Assembly (NCBI RefSeq): GCF_050946515.1
Contig: NZ_JBMNUX010000001.1
Location: forward strand, 243,310 to 307,309
DNA from: Tractidigestivibacter sp050946515
GTDB taxonomy: Bacteria; Actinomycetota; Coriobacteriia; Coriobacteriales; Atopobiaceae
Length of the DNA: 64,000 nucleotides
Direction: 5' to 3'
This document shows positions 26,806 to 35,279 of the stretch, piece by piece (within the stretch, counting starts at the first letter, position 1; the number at the start of each line of letters is the position of its first letter). The notes under the pieces were generated by a model. The model was given only the letters and a program-made list of their open reading frames with translations, did not search any database and was not told where the DNA came from. The position numbers and the translations under genes were made by a program.

Positions 26806-27100
26806 CGAGCCAATGCCATCAGGCTTCCGGCTCTCTTGATTGGCTCGCGGCTGGCCATGAGGCTCCTTTGCCGTTGCGGCTCCAGCAGCCGCTCAAGTTG
26901 CCAGCGCCAAGCCGCGTGATCCCACCTCAGATGCCACAGACAGGGTGTCAATGCTTTGAAGGAGTGCCATTCCTATACCTGAGGCTTTGCGAAGCCCTTC
27001 TCGCTTTGAGCTGCGATGGCGGCGAAAATCCTCACGCAGGAGGACGATTGGATACGACGCTCAGAGAATTCGCAGGTGGAGAGGTTGTGCGAGAGTCGCG

Positions 27101-27142
27101 CCCGCGAGAAGCGCCCCGCGAGAAGTGCCCCGCGAGAAGCGC
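27101..27142. repeat. 14-base tandem repeat, three copies
   Basis: CCCGCGAGAAGCGC at 27101-27114, CCCGCGAGAAGTGC at 27115-27128 and CCCGCGAGAAGCGC at 27129-27142: head-to-tail with one base change. Confidence 0.9.
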
Positions 27143-27178
27143 GACATCAATTCTTTTCCAGCCTCACACAAGGGGCGG

Positions 27179-27366
27179 CTGCCAAGTTGCGCGACTTCTG
27201 CGGCATCAGAGGTCGCGCAACCTGGCAGGTTCGGCATCAGAAGTCGCGCAAGTTGGCAAAACGGGCATCAGAAGTCGCGGAACCTGGCAGGGGGCGGCAT
27301 CAGAGGTCGCGCAACCTGGCAGCCGGGGGAGCTGCGCCCAGCATCAGAGGTCGCGCAAGTTGGCAG
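27179..27366. repeat. Cluster of 27-base repeats: one inverted, five direct
   Basis: Direct copies begin with GGCATCAG and end with TGGCAG or TGGCAA, at 27202-27228, 27233-27259, 27264-27290, 27296-27322 and 27340-27366. The gaps are 4, 4, 5 and 17 bases. An inverted 22-base copy at 27179-27200 faces the first direct copy and with 27207-27228 can form a 22-base-pair stem with one mismatch, one G-T pair and a six-base loop. All copies share the core GTCGCG-AA. The cluster ends 14 bases after the kinase stop codon, so it could be the 3' end of that message. Confidence 0.88.
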
Positions 27367-27380
27367 CGCTCGCGGCGCTT

Positions 27381-28610
27381 CTACAGCACGACGGTGAACG
27401 TGGTGCCGTCCTGAGCCGTGCTTGTCGCAGTAATCGTTCCGCCATGAGCCTCAATGATTCCCTTGCAGATGGCAAGCCCAAGGCCAAACCCGCCCGACTT
27501 CTGGCGCTCTCGGGCCTTGTCGGAGCGGTAGAAGCGGTCGAAGAGGTGCGCCAGCTCCTCTGCAGCAATTGGGTCGCCGCCATTGTTGACCGTAAGCTTT
27601 GCGCTGGAATGACTCAGCTCAGGCTTCTTGAGCGCCACCTTTACGACCGAGCCCTTGGGCGCATACTTTGTCGCGTTGTCAATCAAGGTGTTCACCGCGC
27701 GCGAAAGCTGGTCGTAGTCGCCCTGCACGTGGACGTCCTCATCGATGTCCTTCTCGATTTGGCAGCCACGCTCGAAGGCAATGGCGTCAAACTCAAGGAC
27801 GCTCCCGTCAACAAGCTCGGAAAAATCAATATCTACCTTGTTGAGGGCGGAGGAGTTGCGGTCGGCAATGGCCTCGTCGGTTCGAGCGAGCGTCAGCAGG
27901 TCCTCCACAAGCCCTTGCATGTGATGGGCCTCGTCGAGCGTGCTCGAAACCCACCTGTGCTGCTCTTCGTTGAGGCTATCGTCCGTATTAAGTATGTCTG
28001 TATTTGCGATGATCACCGCAAGGGGCGTCTTAAGCTCGTGCGACGCGTCAGAGATGAATCGCTTTTGCGAGTCCCAGTTCTCTTTTATTGGCTTCAGTAT
28101 CCAAGCGGAGAGGAGCCACACAATCACAAAGAGCGCTCCCAGGGCGATAAGCACCGCCCCTGCGTCCATCAGCGTCATCTTGGCGAGGTTAGCGTCGATT
28201 GTGCTGGTGTCTGCGATGGCAATGCGCCAGCCGTCCTCCGTCGCGACCTTCATCCACTCAAAGTGCAGCTCGTTGTTTTTGCCAAGAGTGCTGTCGCTCT
28301 CAAGGGCCTCTTCGAGAATCTCTGCAAACACGTCCTCGTCGATGTAATAGGAGCTGCGCGACACGATCGTGCCATCAGCGTTCACGTCGACGACATAAGT
28401 GACCAGGTTGGGGCTAACGCTCTCAACGTCGCGGTCAAACTGAGGAGGAGCGTCGACGCTGTTTGAAAGCCCCCTGTGGAGGGCGTCCTCGACAACCTCG
28501 GCCTGCGTCGTGTAATTAATGATAAGCGACGACCCGAGAGTAAGTATCAGAACAAGCCCAACGAGAGTCATCGTTATGATGACGAATTCCCTTCGCAGCT
28601 TTTTCAGCAT
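27381..28610 (-). CDS. Sensor histidine kinase (two-component)
   Basis: 409 residues. Membrane helix at about 11-32, an outer sensor region of about 115 residues with no recognisable fold, second helix at about 146-168, then the dimerisation domain with H191 in SHELKTP and the ATPase domain with N-box (DNATKYAPKG), and the G boxes (GFGLGLAICKGIIEAHGG). It phosphorylates the response regulator encoded 44 bases upstream. HAMP-like linker is short or missing. The signal sensed cannot be read from the sequence. Confidence 0.92.
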   Translation of the reverse strand: MLKKLRREFVIITMTLVGLVLILTLGSSLIINYTTQAEVVEDALHRGLSNSVDAPPQFDRDVESVSPNLVTYVVDVNADGTIVSRSSYYIDEDVFAEILEEALESDSTLGKNNELHFEWMKVATEDGWRIAIADTSTIDANLAKMTLMDAGAVLIALGALFVIVWLLSAWILKPIKENWDSQKRFISDASHELKTPLAVIIANTDILNTDDSLNEEQHRWVSSTLDEAHHMQGLVEDLLTLARTDEAIADRNSSALNKVDIDFSELVDGSVLEFDAIAFERGCQIEKDIDEDVHVQGDYDQLSRAVNTLIDNATKYAPKGSVVKVALKKPELSHSSAKLTVNNGGDPIAAEELAHLFDRFYRSDKARERQKSGGFGLGLAICKGIIEAHGGTITATSTAQDGTTFTVVL

Positions 28611-28654
28611 GCGCTATGACCCCCAAGACCGGTTCGGTAGTACTGGACCGGCCA

Positions 28655-29332
28655 TTAATTCTCGAAGTACTCCAAGCGATATCCCAGCATTCTCAGAGTT
28701 GTGATCTGGACCTTAGAGTTTACATGCTGAAGCTTCTTGCGAAGGAATGAGATGTAGGCCTCGACTGAGTTTTCCGAAGCGTCGGCATCTGCGCCCCACA
28801 CCTTGGTCAGCAGGTCCTGCTTAGAGACTACGCGCGTATTGGACGTCATGAGCATGTTCATGACCTCAAACTCCTTGCCGGAGAGGTGCACCTTGCGGTC
28901 TTTGCAGCTGAGGTCATGGGTCGTGAGGTCAAGCGTAATGTCCTCGAACTTGACCTCGTCGATGACAACCTCGCCCTTGCGGCGGGTCAGCGCGCGGAGG
29001 CGGGCGAGAAGCTCATCGGACTCGAAAGGCTTGGTCATATAGTCGTCGGCGCCTGCATCGAGCGCGTCAACCTTGTCTTTGGTCGAAGAGAGCGCGGTCA
29101 GCATCAGAATCGGGGTGGACTTTCCTGCCCTTCTCAGCTCGTGCACGATCTCGCGCCCGTCCATGCCGGGAAGCATCACGTCCAGCACGATAGCGTCGTA
29201 AGCGTCGGATTGCGCTTTCTCAAGGCCAGACGTTCCATCGTAAGTTGCCTCGGCGTTGTATCCATTGCTGTTAAGGATTTCAACGATCGCGTCGGCCAGG
29301 TTCTTCTCGTCCTCAACGACAAGAATGTTCAT
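28655..29332 (-). CDS. OmpR/PhoB-family response regulator
   Basis: 225 residues. Receiver domain: acidic pocket near VVEDEKN, phospho-acceptor D51 in LDVMLPGMDG, conserved Thr in MLTALSS, Lys in MTKPF. C-terminal winged-helix DNA-binding domain from about 125 (LSGKEFEVMNML... VEAYISFLRKKL...). ATG 29332 follows AGGGAGG. Upstream, two CTTTAG-type direct repeats 11 bases apart overlap the -35 region, as expected for an autoregulated PhoB-like site. Confidence 0.93.
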   Translation of the reverse strand: MNILVVEDEKNLADAIVEILNSNGYNAEATYDGTSGLEKAQSDAYDAIVLDVMLPGMDGREIVHELRRAGKSTPILMLTALSSTKDKVDALDAGADDYMTKPFESDELLARLRALTRRKGEVVIDEVKFEDITLDLTTHDLSCKDRKVHLSGKEFEVMNMLMTSNTRVVSKQDLLTKVWGADADASENSVEAYISFLRKKLQHVNSKVQITTLRMLGYRLEYFEN

Positions 29333-29364
29333 ACGTGCCTCCCTTAATCACTTTAGGTACAAGA

Positions 29365-29397
29365 ATCATAGAGTGAAGCGCTAAAGCTAACCTAAAG
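29365..29397 (-). promoter_or_regulatory. Promoter with 11-base-spaced direct repeats before the response regulator
   Basis: Minus strand: TATGAT (-10) at 29370-29365, and CTTTAG repeats at 29397-29392 and 29386-29381. The repeat pair overlaps the -35 position, which itself is not consensus. Confidence 0.5.
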
Positions 29398-29608
29398 AAT
29401 CCAAAGTTCGCAATTAAAGTCGCAAATACATATTTGACACCTGAAACTTCTTCTCCGAGGTCCCTTCCAGCCATTTTTAAGAACAGACCATTCACAAAAT
29501 CTGCACCTACAGTCCCTCTTGTTGGCTGTATCATTTATGGCTGCTTTGTGGCTATGCGGTGCAGCCATTCCCATCTACTCAGGCACCGCTTGTTTGGAGG
29601 AGTTTTCA

Positions 29609-29944
29609 TTGGCAGTTAAGATTCGCCTGGCCCGTCACGGCGCCAAGAAGCACCCGTACTATCGCGTCGTCGTCGCTGACGGCCGCATGCCTCGCGACGG
29701 TCGTTACATCGAGCAGGTTGGTCGCTACAACCCCATGACCAACCCCAAGACCATCGAGATCGACCTCGAGAAGGTCGATGAGTGGGTCTCTAAGGGTGCC
29801 CAGCCCACCAATGCCGTCTCTCACCTGATTGACATCGCCCGCACCGGCGCTCCCGCTGCCGAGAAGAAGGCCAAGCTCTCGAAGAAGGCCGCTGCTAAGG
29901 CTGCCGAGGCTGCGAAGGCTGCTGCCGAGTCTGCCGCTGAGTAG
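29609..29944 (+). CDS. rpsP: 30S ribosomal protein S16
   Basis: 111 residues from a TTG start. The frame is open upstream, but AVKIRLARHGAKKHPYYRVVVADGR is the usual beginning of S16, and TTG 29609 lies six bases behind GGAGGAG. The last 30 residues are an Ala/Lys-rich helical tail that most short S16 proteins lack. Leads the rpsP-khpA-rimM-trmD-lepB operon. Confidence 0.95.
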   Translation: MAVKIRLARHGAKKHPYYRVVVADGRMPRDGRYIEQVGRYNPMTNPKTIEIDLEKVDEWVSKGAQPTNAVSHLIDIARTGAPAAEKKAKLSKKAAAKAAEAAKAAAESAAE

Positions 29945-29955
29945 CGGGTGGTCCC

Positions 29956-30249
29956 ATGGATGAGACCATTGGGATGAGCGAAGAGGAGCCCGACGTCGAC
30001 GAGATGCCCTCTGACAAGGTTGCGGATCTAGTCGAGTACATAGTCTGCGGTCTCGTTGACGACAAAGACGCTGTTTCCCTTGACGTCACCGACGGAGAGG
30101 ACGGTTCTCTCATCGAGGTCAATTGCGCGGAGGCCGATGCAGGCCGCGTGATTGGTCGCAAAGGTCGTACGATAAAGGCTATCCGTACCTTGGCCCATGC
30201 GTTGGGCCAGCGCGTGGGGACCTCGGTCGAGGTTGAGGTCGTAGGCTAG
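29956..30249 (+). CDS. khpA: KH-domain RNA-binding protein KhpA
   Basis: 97 residues. One KH domain with GRVIGRKGRTI (the GxxG loop) and a short acidic N-terminal extension of about 20 residues. In other bacteria KhpA pairs with KhpB/Jag and affects small RNAs and cell elongation. Position between rpsP and rimM is the conserved one. Confidence 0.92.
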   Translation: MDETIGMSEEEPDVDEMPSDKVADLVEYIVCGLVDDKDAVSLDVTDGEDGSLIEVNCAEADAGRVIGRKGRTIKAIRTLAHALGQRVGTSVEVEVVG

Positions 30250-30253
30250 TCTC

Positions 30254-30790
30254 GTGCGTCAGCAGTTCAGAATCATAGCCCGTGTGGAAAAGCCGCACGG
30301 AAGAAGGGGGGAGGTCGTGACGGTTCCCGTTCACGGCCTTCCCCGTCTTATGCGCGAAGGCCTCAAGGTCTTCGTGGTGCCGCCGCATCTCAAGGGACCC
30401 CGCTCGTTTGTCGTATCACGCGTGAGCGAGGGCTCCGGTGCGGGGCAGCTCGTCTCGTTTGAGGGAGTCTCCAGCATTGCCGCAGCCGAGCGACTTGTCG
30501 GACGCCAGCTCTTGGCTTGCGAGGACGACCTTCCAAAAGACATCTCGCTTCACGACGCAAGCGCGATTCTTGGCCGCGAGGTCATAGACCCCGCCCTTGG
30601 CGAGCTCGGCATCGTCGAAGAGGTCATGGTGGGTCCCGCAAACGACGTCTGGGTCATCGAGGGAAGGCGCGGAGAGCTGCTCCTTCCCGTGATCGATTCC
30701 GTCGTATCCGAAGTCCCCAGCAAGGGTGCCATCACCGTCAATGTCCCCGACGGGCTTGGATTTGAGTCCGAGGGAGGGGAGAGCGCATGA
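30254..30790 (+). CDS. rimM: Ribosome maturation factor RimM
   Basis: 178 residues, GTG start four bases after khpA. N-terminal RimM domain (ARVEKPHGRRGEVVTVPV, GxRPL-type segment replaced by GPRSFVVSRVS) and PRC-barrel C-terminal part (EVIDPALGELGIVEEVM, NDVWVIEGRRGELLLPVI). Assists 30S head assembly. Overlaps trmD by ATGA. Confidence 0.93.
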   Translation: MRQQFRIIARVEKPHGRRGEVVTVPVHGLPRLMREGLKVFVVPPHLKGPRSFVVSRVSEGSGAGQLVSFEGVSSIAAAERLVGRQLLACEDDLPKDISLHDASAILGREVIDPALGELGIVEEVMVGPANDVWVIEGRRGELLLPVIDSVVSEVPSKGAITVNVPDGLGFESEGGESA

Positions 30791-31575
30791 TCTTCGAGAC
30801 GCTCTCTGTCTTTCCTGACGTCTTCGAGCCATACCTCTCCGCGTCGATTATGGGTCGCGCCCAGGCGAGGGGCATCTTCTCGTTCGAGGCCTACGACCTC
30901 AGGGACTGGACGCACGATCGCCACCGCACCGTTGACGACGCCCCGTTTGGCGGCGGACAAGGCATGCTCATGAAGCCCGCGCCGCTCTTCGAGGCGATTC
31001 GCGACATCTCCACTCGCGGTGACGTCTCGCCGCACGTGGTGTTCTTCTCGCCCTGCGGAAGGCGCTATGACGAGTCATGCGCGCGCGAGCTTGCAGGATA
31101 CGAGCGCATCCTTCTCGTCTGCGGTCGCTACGAGGGGATGGACGAGCGAGCCTACACGCTTGCAGACGAGGTCTTCTCGCTTGGCGACTACGTGCTCACC
31201 GGAGGAGAGCTTCCTGCCCTTGTGGTGATCGACTCGGTCGTTAGGCTGCTTCCTGGCGCGCTGGGCGACGAGCGGAGCGCTGAGGACGAGTCTTTCTCTG
31301 ATGGCCTTCTGGAGTACGCCCAGTACACACGCCCGGCGGACTATGATGGGCTTCGCGTGCCCGACGTGCTCCTCTCGGGAGACCACGCGGCGGTCGATGC
31401 ATGGCGCAGGGAAAGCGCCATCAAAAGGACCGCTCTGTGGCGGCCCGACCTTCTCCAAGGGGCGGGGCTCTCGGACGAAGAGTGGGAGCTTGCCCGTCGC
31501 GTCATGGACGAGGCAAAGAATCGTACGGACGAAGGCTCGGACGCCGACGGAAAGACCAAGGAGGCGCAGCACTGA
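30787..31575 (+). CDS. trmD: tRNA (guanine-N1)-methyltransferase
   Basis: Methylates G37 of tRNAs reading CNN codons. 262 residues. SPOUT knot enzyme with TVDDAPFGGGQGMLMKP, LVCGRYEGMDER and FSLGDYVLTGGELPALV. The tail of about 25 residues is charged. Its TGA overlaps the lepB ATG. rplS, the usual next gene, is found 9.6 kb away. Confidence 0.96.
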   Translation: MIFETLSVFPDVFEPYLSASIMGRAQARGIFSFEAYDLRDWTHDRHRTVDDAPFGGGQGMLMKPAPLFEAIRDISTRGDVSPHVVFFSPCGRRYDESCARELAGYERILLVCGRYEGMDERAYTLADEVFSLGDYVLTGGELPALVVIDSVVRLLPGALGDERSAEDESFSDGLLEYAQYTRPADYDGLRVPDVLLSGDHAAVDAWRRESAIKRTALWRPDLLQGAGLSDEEWELARRVMDEAKNRTDEGSDADGKTKEAQH

Positions 31576-32162
31576 TGGCTTACCAGACTGAAGATCCAAA
31601 GACTTCCACTACCGAGAAGGGCGGCAGGAAGCATGGAGCGGGCTTTGACGTCTTTGTCACGATTCTCGTAGCTTTCGTCATCGCAGTCCTTCTGCGCCTC
31701 TTTGTCGTCGAAGTCAACGTGGTTCCTACGGCTTCGATGCTTGACACCATCCAGGAGGGCGACCTCATCTTCGGCCTTAGGATTTCGCTTCTCTGGGATG
31801 ACCCAGACCAGGGGGACGTCGTCACTTTCAAGAGCGTGACCGACTCCGACACGACGCTCGTCAAGCGCGTGATTGCCGTTGGCGGGCAGACCGTTGACCT
31901 GCGCGACGGCGTCGTCTATGTGGACGGCGTGGCGCTGGACGAGCCCTATACCGAGGGAAAGCCCTCCTACTCGCTCTCCGACACAGCCGGGTCCGCTGGC
32001 ATCACCTATCCTTACACCGTTCCTGACGGATACGTTTGGGTCATGGGAGACAACAGGACAAACTCCCTTGATTCTCGCTACTTCGGCCCCGTCCCCGTGA
32101 GCTCGGTGACGTCGAAGGTTATTTGCATCTACTGGCCAATCGAGGACATCAAGACCCTCTAG
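31575..32162 (+). CDS. lepB: Signal peptidase I
   Basis: Cleaves signal peptides on the outer face of the membrane. 195 residues with one N-terminal transmembrane helix at about 26-46. Catalytic Ser54 in PTASMLDT, Lys97 in LVKRVIAVGG, and the box MGDNRTNSLDSRYFG. The Pro-Thr-Ala-Ser-Met form replaces the common PSMxPT. Start ATG 31575 overlaps the trmD stop. Confidence 0.94.
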   Translation: MAYQTEDPKTSTTEKGGRKHGAGFDVFVTILVAFVIAVLLRLFVVEVNVVPTASMLDTIQEGDLIFGLRISLLWDDPDQGDVVTFKSVTDSDTTLVKRVIAVGGQTVDLRDGVVYVDGVALDEPYTEGKPSYSLSDTAGSAGITYPYTVPDGYVWVMGDNRTNSLDSRYFGPVPVSSVTSKVICIYWPIEDIKTL

Positions 32163-32196
32163 GGAAGGGCTTTGACGCTTTGGGAAGAGGAATCAA

Positions 32197-33108
32197 ATGA
32201 GCGAATCCCCGTTGACGTTCCAAGACATGATCCTTGCGCTCGAGCACTATTGGGCCGAGCAGGGCTGCACCGTCATGCAGCCATACGACTCTGAGGTGGG
32301 CGCTGGCACCTTCCATACCGCCACGCTTCTGCGCTCGCTGGGGCCTGACGCCTGGCGCACCTGCTACCCGCAGCCATGCCGCCGCCCCGCCGATGGCCGC
32401 TATGGCGAGAACCCCAACCGCATGCAGCACTACTACCAGTTCCAAGTGCTCCTGAAGCCCTCTCCTGCCGACTCGCAGGACCTTTACCTGGGGTCTCTCG
32501 CGGCAATCGGCCTTGACCCGGCGGACCACGACGTCCGCTTCGTCGAGGATGACTGGGAAAGCCCCACCCTTGGCGCCTGGGGCTTGGGCTGGGAGGTCTG
32601 GATGGACGGCATGGAGGTCACGCAGTTCACCTACTTCCAGCAGGTGGGCGGCATCGAGGTAGACCCCGTGCCAGTCGAGATCACCTACGGCCTGGAGCGC
32701 ATCGCCATGTATGCGCAAGGCAAGAACTCCGTCTATGACATCGTGTGGAGCTACCTGCCCGACGGGACGCCGATGACCTACGGCGACGTCTTCCTCGAGA
32801 ACGAGCGCGAGTTCTCCGCCTACAACTTCGAGGTCGCAAACGTGGACATGATGCGCCAGAAGTTCGACGACTACGAGGCCGAGTGCCACAGCTGCCTTGA
32901 CCGCAAGCTGCCGCTGCCCGCTTATGACTGCGTGATGAAGTGCAGCCACGCCTTCAACCTGCTCGACTCCCGCGGCGCCATCTCTGCGACCGAGCGCGCC
33001 AACTACATCCTGCGCGTCCGCACGATCGCGAAACTTTGCTGTGAGTCGTACCTAGCAGAGGTCGCAAGCAAGACTGACGACGGAGCCCAGAAGGGGGAGG
33101 TGGCCTAG
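32197..33108 (+). CDS. glyQ: Glycine--tRNA ligase alpha subunit
   Basis: 303 residues, standard length. Opening TFQDMILALEHYWAEQGC, and motif sequences QPCRRPADGRYGENPNRMQHYYQ and FLENEREFSAYNFEVA are unmistakable. Catalytic half of the bacterial alpha2beta2 enzyme. Ribosome site AGAGGAA. Followed after one base by glyS. Confidence 0.97.
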   Translation: MSESPLTFQDMILALEHYWAEQGCTVMQPYDSEVGAGTFHTATLLRSLGPDAWRTCYPQPCRRPADGRYGENPNRMQHYYQFQVLLKPSPADSQDLYLGSLAAIGLDPADHDVRFVEDDWESPTLGAWGLGWEVWMDGMEVTQFTYFQQVGGIEVDPVPVEITYGLERIAMYAQGKNSVYDIVWSYLPDGTPMTYGDVFLENEREFSAYNFEVANVDMMRQKFDDYEAECHSCLDRKLPLPAYDCVMKCSHAFNLLDSRGAISATERANYILRVRTIAKLCCESYLAEVASKTDDGAQKGEVA

Positions 33109-33109
33109 G

Positions 33110-35206
33110 ATGGCCGATACGAGGGATTTTCTGCTTGAGATCGGCACCGAGGAGATGCCGTCTGCCCCGCTCATCAACGCTGCCAAGCAGCTTCCGAAGC
33201 TTGTGGAGAAGGGCTTGGACGACGCTGGGCTTTCCCATGGCTCGGTCCGCGTGATTTCCAGCCCGCGCCGGCTTGCGGCTCTGGTCTCTGACGTTGCGAT
33301 GGCGACCGAGAGCGTCCACGAGGTGAAGCGTGGACCTGCGGCGAGCATCGCCTTTGACGCCGACGGAAATCCAACAAAGGCTGCCATGGGCTTTGCCCGC
33401 AAGTTTGGCATCGACGCTGCCGACCTTGCGCGCCGCGTTGACTCCGATGGTCGCGAGTACGTGTTTGCCGAGCGGAACATCCCGTCTCGTCCTGCAATGC
33501 CCATTCTCTCAAAGCTCTCGCACGACGTCATCGCCCAAATCGAGTGGCCAAACTACCGCAGCCAGCGCTGGGGGTCTGAGCACGAGACCTTCGTGCGCCC
33601 CATCCGTTGGCTCTGCGTCCTTCTTGGCAGCGAGGTCGTGCCCGTCACTTACGCAGACGTGACCTCGTCTAACACCACGCGCGGCCATCGCGTGCTCGCG
33701 CCCGGCGACCACGTCGTGAGCGAGCCTGCGGACTACGAGAAGGTCCTGGAGGACGCCTATGTGCTTGACGCCCCCAAGCGCGCCGAGGTCATCCGCCAGC
33801 AGGTGGCAAAGATCGAGGCCGAGCGCGGCGGCGCCCGCGTGGACATGCCCAAGCGCACGTTCGACGAGGTCGTGAACCTCTGCGAGTGGCCCACATCGCT
33901 CGTCGGCTTCTTTGACGAGGAGTTTCTCAAGGTGCCGCACGAGATCATCTGCGAGTCCATGCTCTCCAACCAGCGCTACTTCCCGATCTACGACGCTGAC
34001 GGCGAGCTGACCCGCGAGTTCGTCGTTGTCTCAAACGCCAACCCCGCCTGCTCCGCGACTGTGATCGATGGAAACGAGCGCGTCGTGCGCGCCCGTCTCG
34101 ACGATGCCAAGTTCTTCTACGACGAGGACCTCAAGGTTCCTATGGACGAGTTTGTCGAGCGCCTTGACAAGGTCGTCTTTCAGGAGAAGCTCGGCACCGT
34201 GCGCCAGAAGGTCACCCGCATGGAGGCAATCGCTCCTGCCGTGGCCACGGCCGCAGGCGCTGACGCGCAAACGGTAAGCCATGCAACCCACGCGGCGCAT
34301 CTCGCCAAGGCCGACCTTGTGAGCCAGGCTGTTGTTGAGTTCACCAACCAGCAGGGCGTCATGGGTGGCTACTATGCAAAGGCCGCCGGCGAGCCCGACG
34401 ACGTCTGCGTGGCCATCCGCGAGCACTATCGCCCGCGCTTCGCTGGCGACGATTTGCCCTCCAACCTCGTCGGCACCTGCGTGGCCATCGCTGACAAGCT
34501 TGACACCGTCTGCGGCATCTTTGCCATAGACGAGCCGCCCACTGGCTCTTCCGACCCCTTTGCCGTTCGCCGAGCCGCCATTGGCATCATCAATATGTTG
34601 CGTGCACTCCCCACGGTGCACCTTAAGCCCCTCATCGCTCTTGCGCTCGGCTCCTACAAGGAGCAGGGGCTCTCGTTTGACGCCGACAAAGTTGCTGCTT
34701 CTGTCGAGAAGTTCTTCCAAGGTCGCCTCGCCGCAATCGCTCGTGACGAGAAGATCGCTCCTGACGTCATCCAGGCCGTGAGCGCCGTGGGCGTGATCGA
34801 CCCCGACGAGTTCTTGCGCCGTGCCCACGCGCTTGACGCTGCGCGCTCGGAGCGCCCCGAACTGTTCGAAGACCTTGCCACCGCCTACGCCCGCGCCGCA
34901 CACTTGGCGGACCCAAAGCTGGGCAGCGACGTCGACGAGGCCCTTCTTGGAGACTCCGAGCGGGCACTTCTCGATGCCGTCAAGAAGGGGGAGGCCGACG
35001 TGTCCGCCGCCCTTGCCGCTGGCGACTTTGACGCGGCCTGCGCCGCTCTTGCAAACCTGCGCGACCCAATCGACACCTTCTTCACCGACGTTCTCGTGAT
35101 GGATCCCGATCCTTCCATCAGAGACAACCGTTTGCGGATTCTTAACCGTTTCTCGGGCGTCTTTGGCGATGTCGCCGATATTGGCGCGCTATCGAAGAAG
35201 AAATAG
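33110..35206 (+). CDS. glyS: Glycine--tRNA ligase beta subunit
   Basis: 698 residues. Begins with DFLLEIGTEEMPSA, includes IEWPNYRSQRWG, the HD-like domain segment GGYYAKAAGEPDDVCVAIREHYRPRFAGDDLP and the DPFAVRRAAIGIINML region, with a DALR-type anticodon-binding C terminus. Partner of GlyQ, binding tRNA-Gly. Confidence 0.97.
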   Translation: MADTRDFLLEIGTEEMPSAPLINAAKQLPKLVEKGLDDAGLSHGSVRVISSPRRLAALVSDVAMATESVHEVKRGPAASIAFDADGNPTKAAMGFARKFGIDAADLARRVDSDGREYVFAERNIPSRPAMPILSKLSHDVIAQIEWPNYRSQRWGSEHETFVRPIRWLCVLLGSEVVPVTYADVTSSNTTRGHRVLAPGDHVVSEPADYEKVLEDAYVLDAPKRAEVIRQQVAKIEAERGGARVDMPKRTFDEVVNLCEWPTSLVGFFDEEFLKVPHEIICESMLSNQRYFPIYDADGELTREFVVVSNANPACSATVIDGNERVVRARLDDAKFFYDEDLKVPMDEFVERLDKVVFQEKLGTVRQKVTRMEAIAPAVATAAGADAQTVSHATHAAHLAKADLVSQAVVEFTNQQGVMGGYYAKAAGEPDDVCVAIREHYRPRFAGDDLPSNLVGTCVAIADKLDTVCGIFAIDEPPTGSSDPFAVRRAAIGIINMLRALPTVHLKPLIALALGSYKEQGLSFDADKVAASVEKFFQGRLAAIARDEKIAPDVIQAVSAVGVIDPDEFLRRAHALDAARSERPELFEDLATAYARAAHLADPKLGSDVDEALLGDSERALLDAVKKGEADVSAALAAGDFDAACAALANLRDPIDTFFTDVLVMDPDPSIRDNRLRILNRFSGVFGDVADIGALSKKK

Positions 35207-35223
35207 GCTATAGAGGTAAAAGT

Positions 35224-35232
35224 TGCTACACT
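35224..35232 (+). promoter_or_regulatory. Extended -10 promoter of the PPDK regulatory gene
   Basis: TGC followed by TACACT (35227-35232), 48 bases before the ATG; no clear -35 box. Confidence 0.45.
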
Positions 35233-35279
35233 CATCTCTGAGTGAGATTTGTTAATTCCGCGTCACGGGAGGATTGATC

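Larger units (their letters stand above)
26806..27380. other. Gene-free stretch between dinB and histidine kinase
   Basis: About 575 bases with no credible gene. The left 290 bases show no structure beyond the dinB promoter. The right part holds a triple 14-base tandem repeat (27101-27142) and a cluster of 27-base repeats (27179-27366). Open frames across it on the plus strand have spacing of repeats that is not a multiple of three, run into the antisense of the kinase gene, and lack family resemblance. Confidence 0.8.

Noticed and set aside
27202..27366. CRISPR array
   Set aside because: Repeats of 27 bases with gaps of 4-17 bases are too close to hold spacers, copies vary, one is inverted, and no cas genes are near.
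26868..28466. Long plus-strand open frame through the repeats and across the kinase gene
   Set aside because: It is antisense to a clear histidine kinase, has no ribosome site or family resemblance, and repeat spacing is out of frame.
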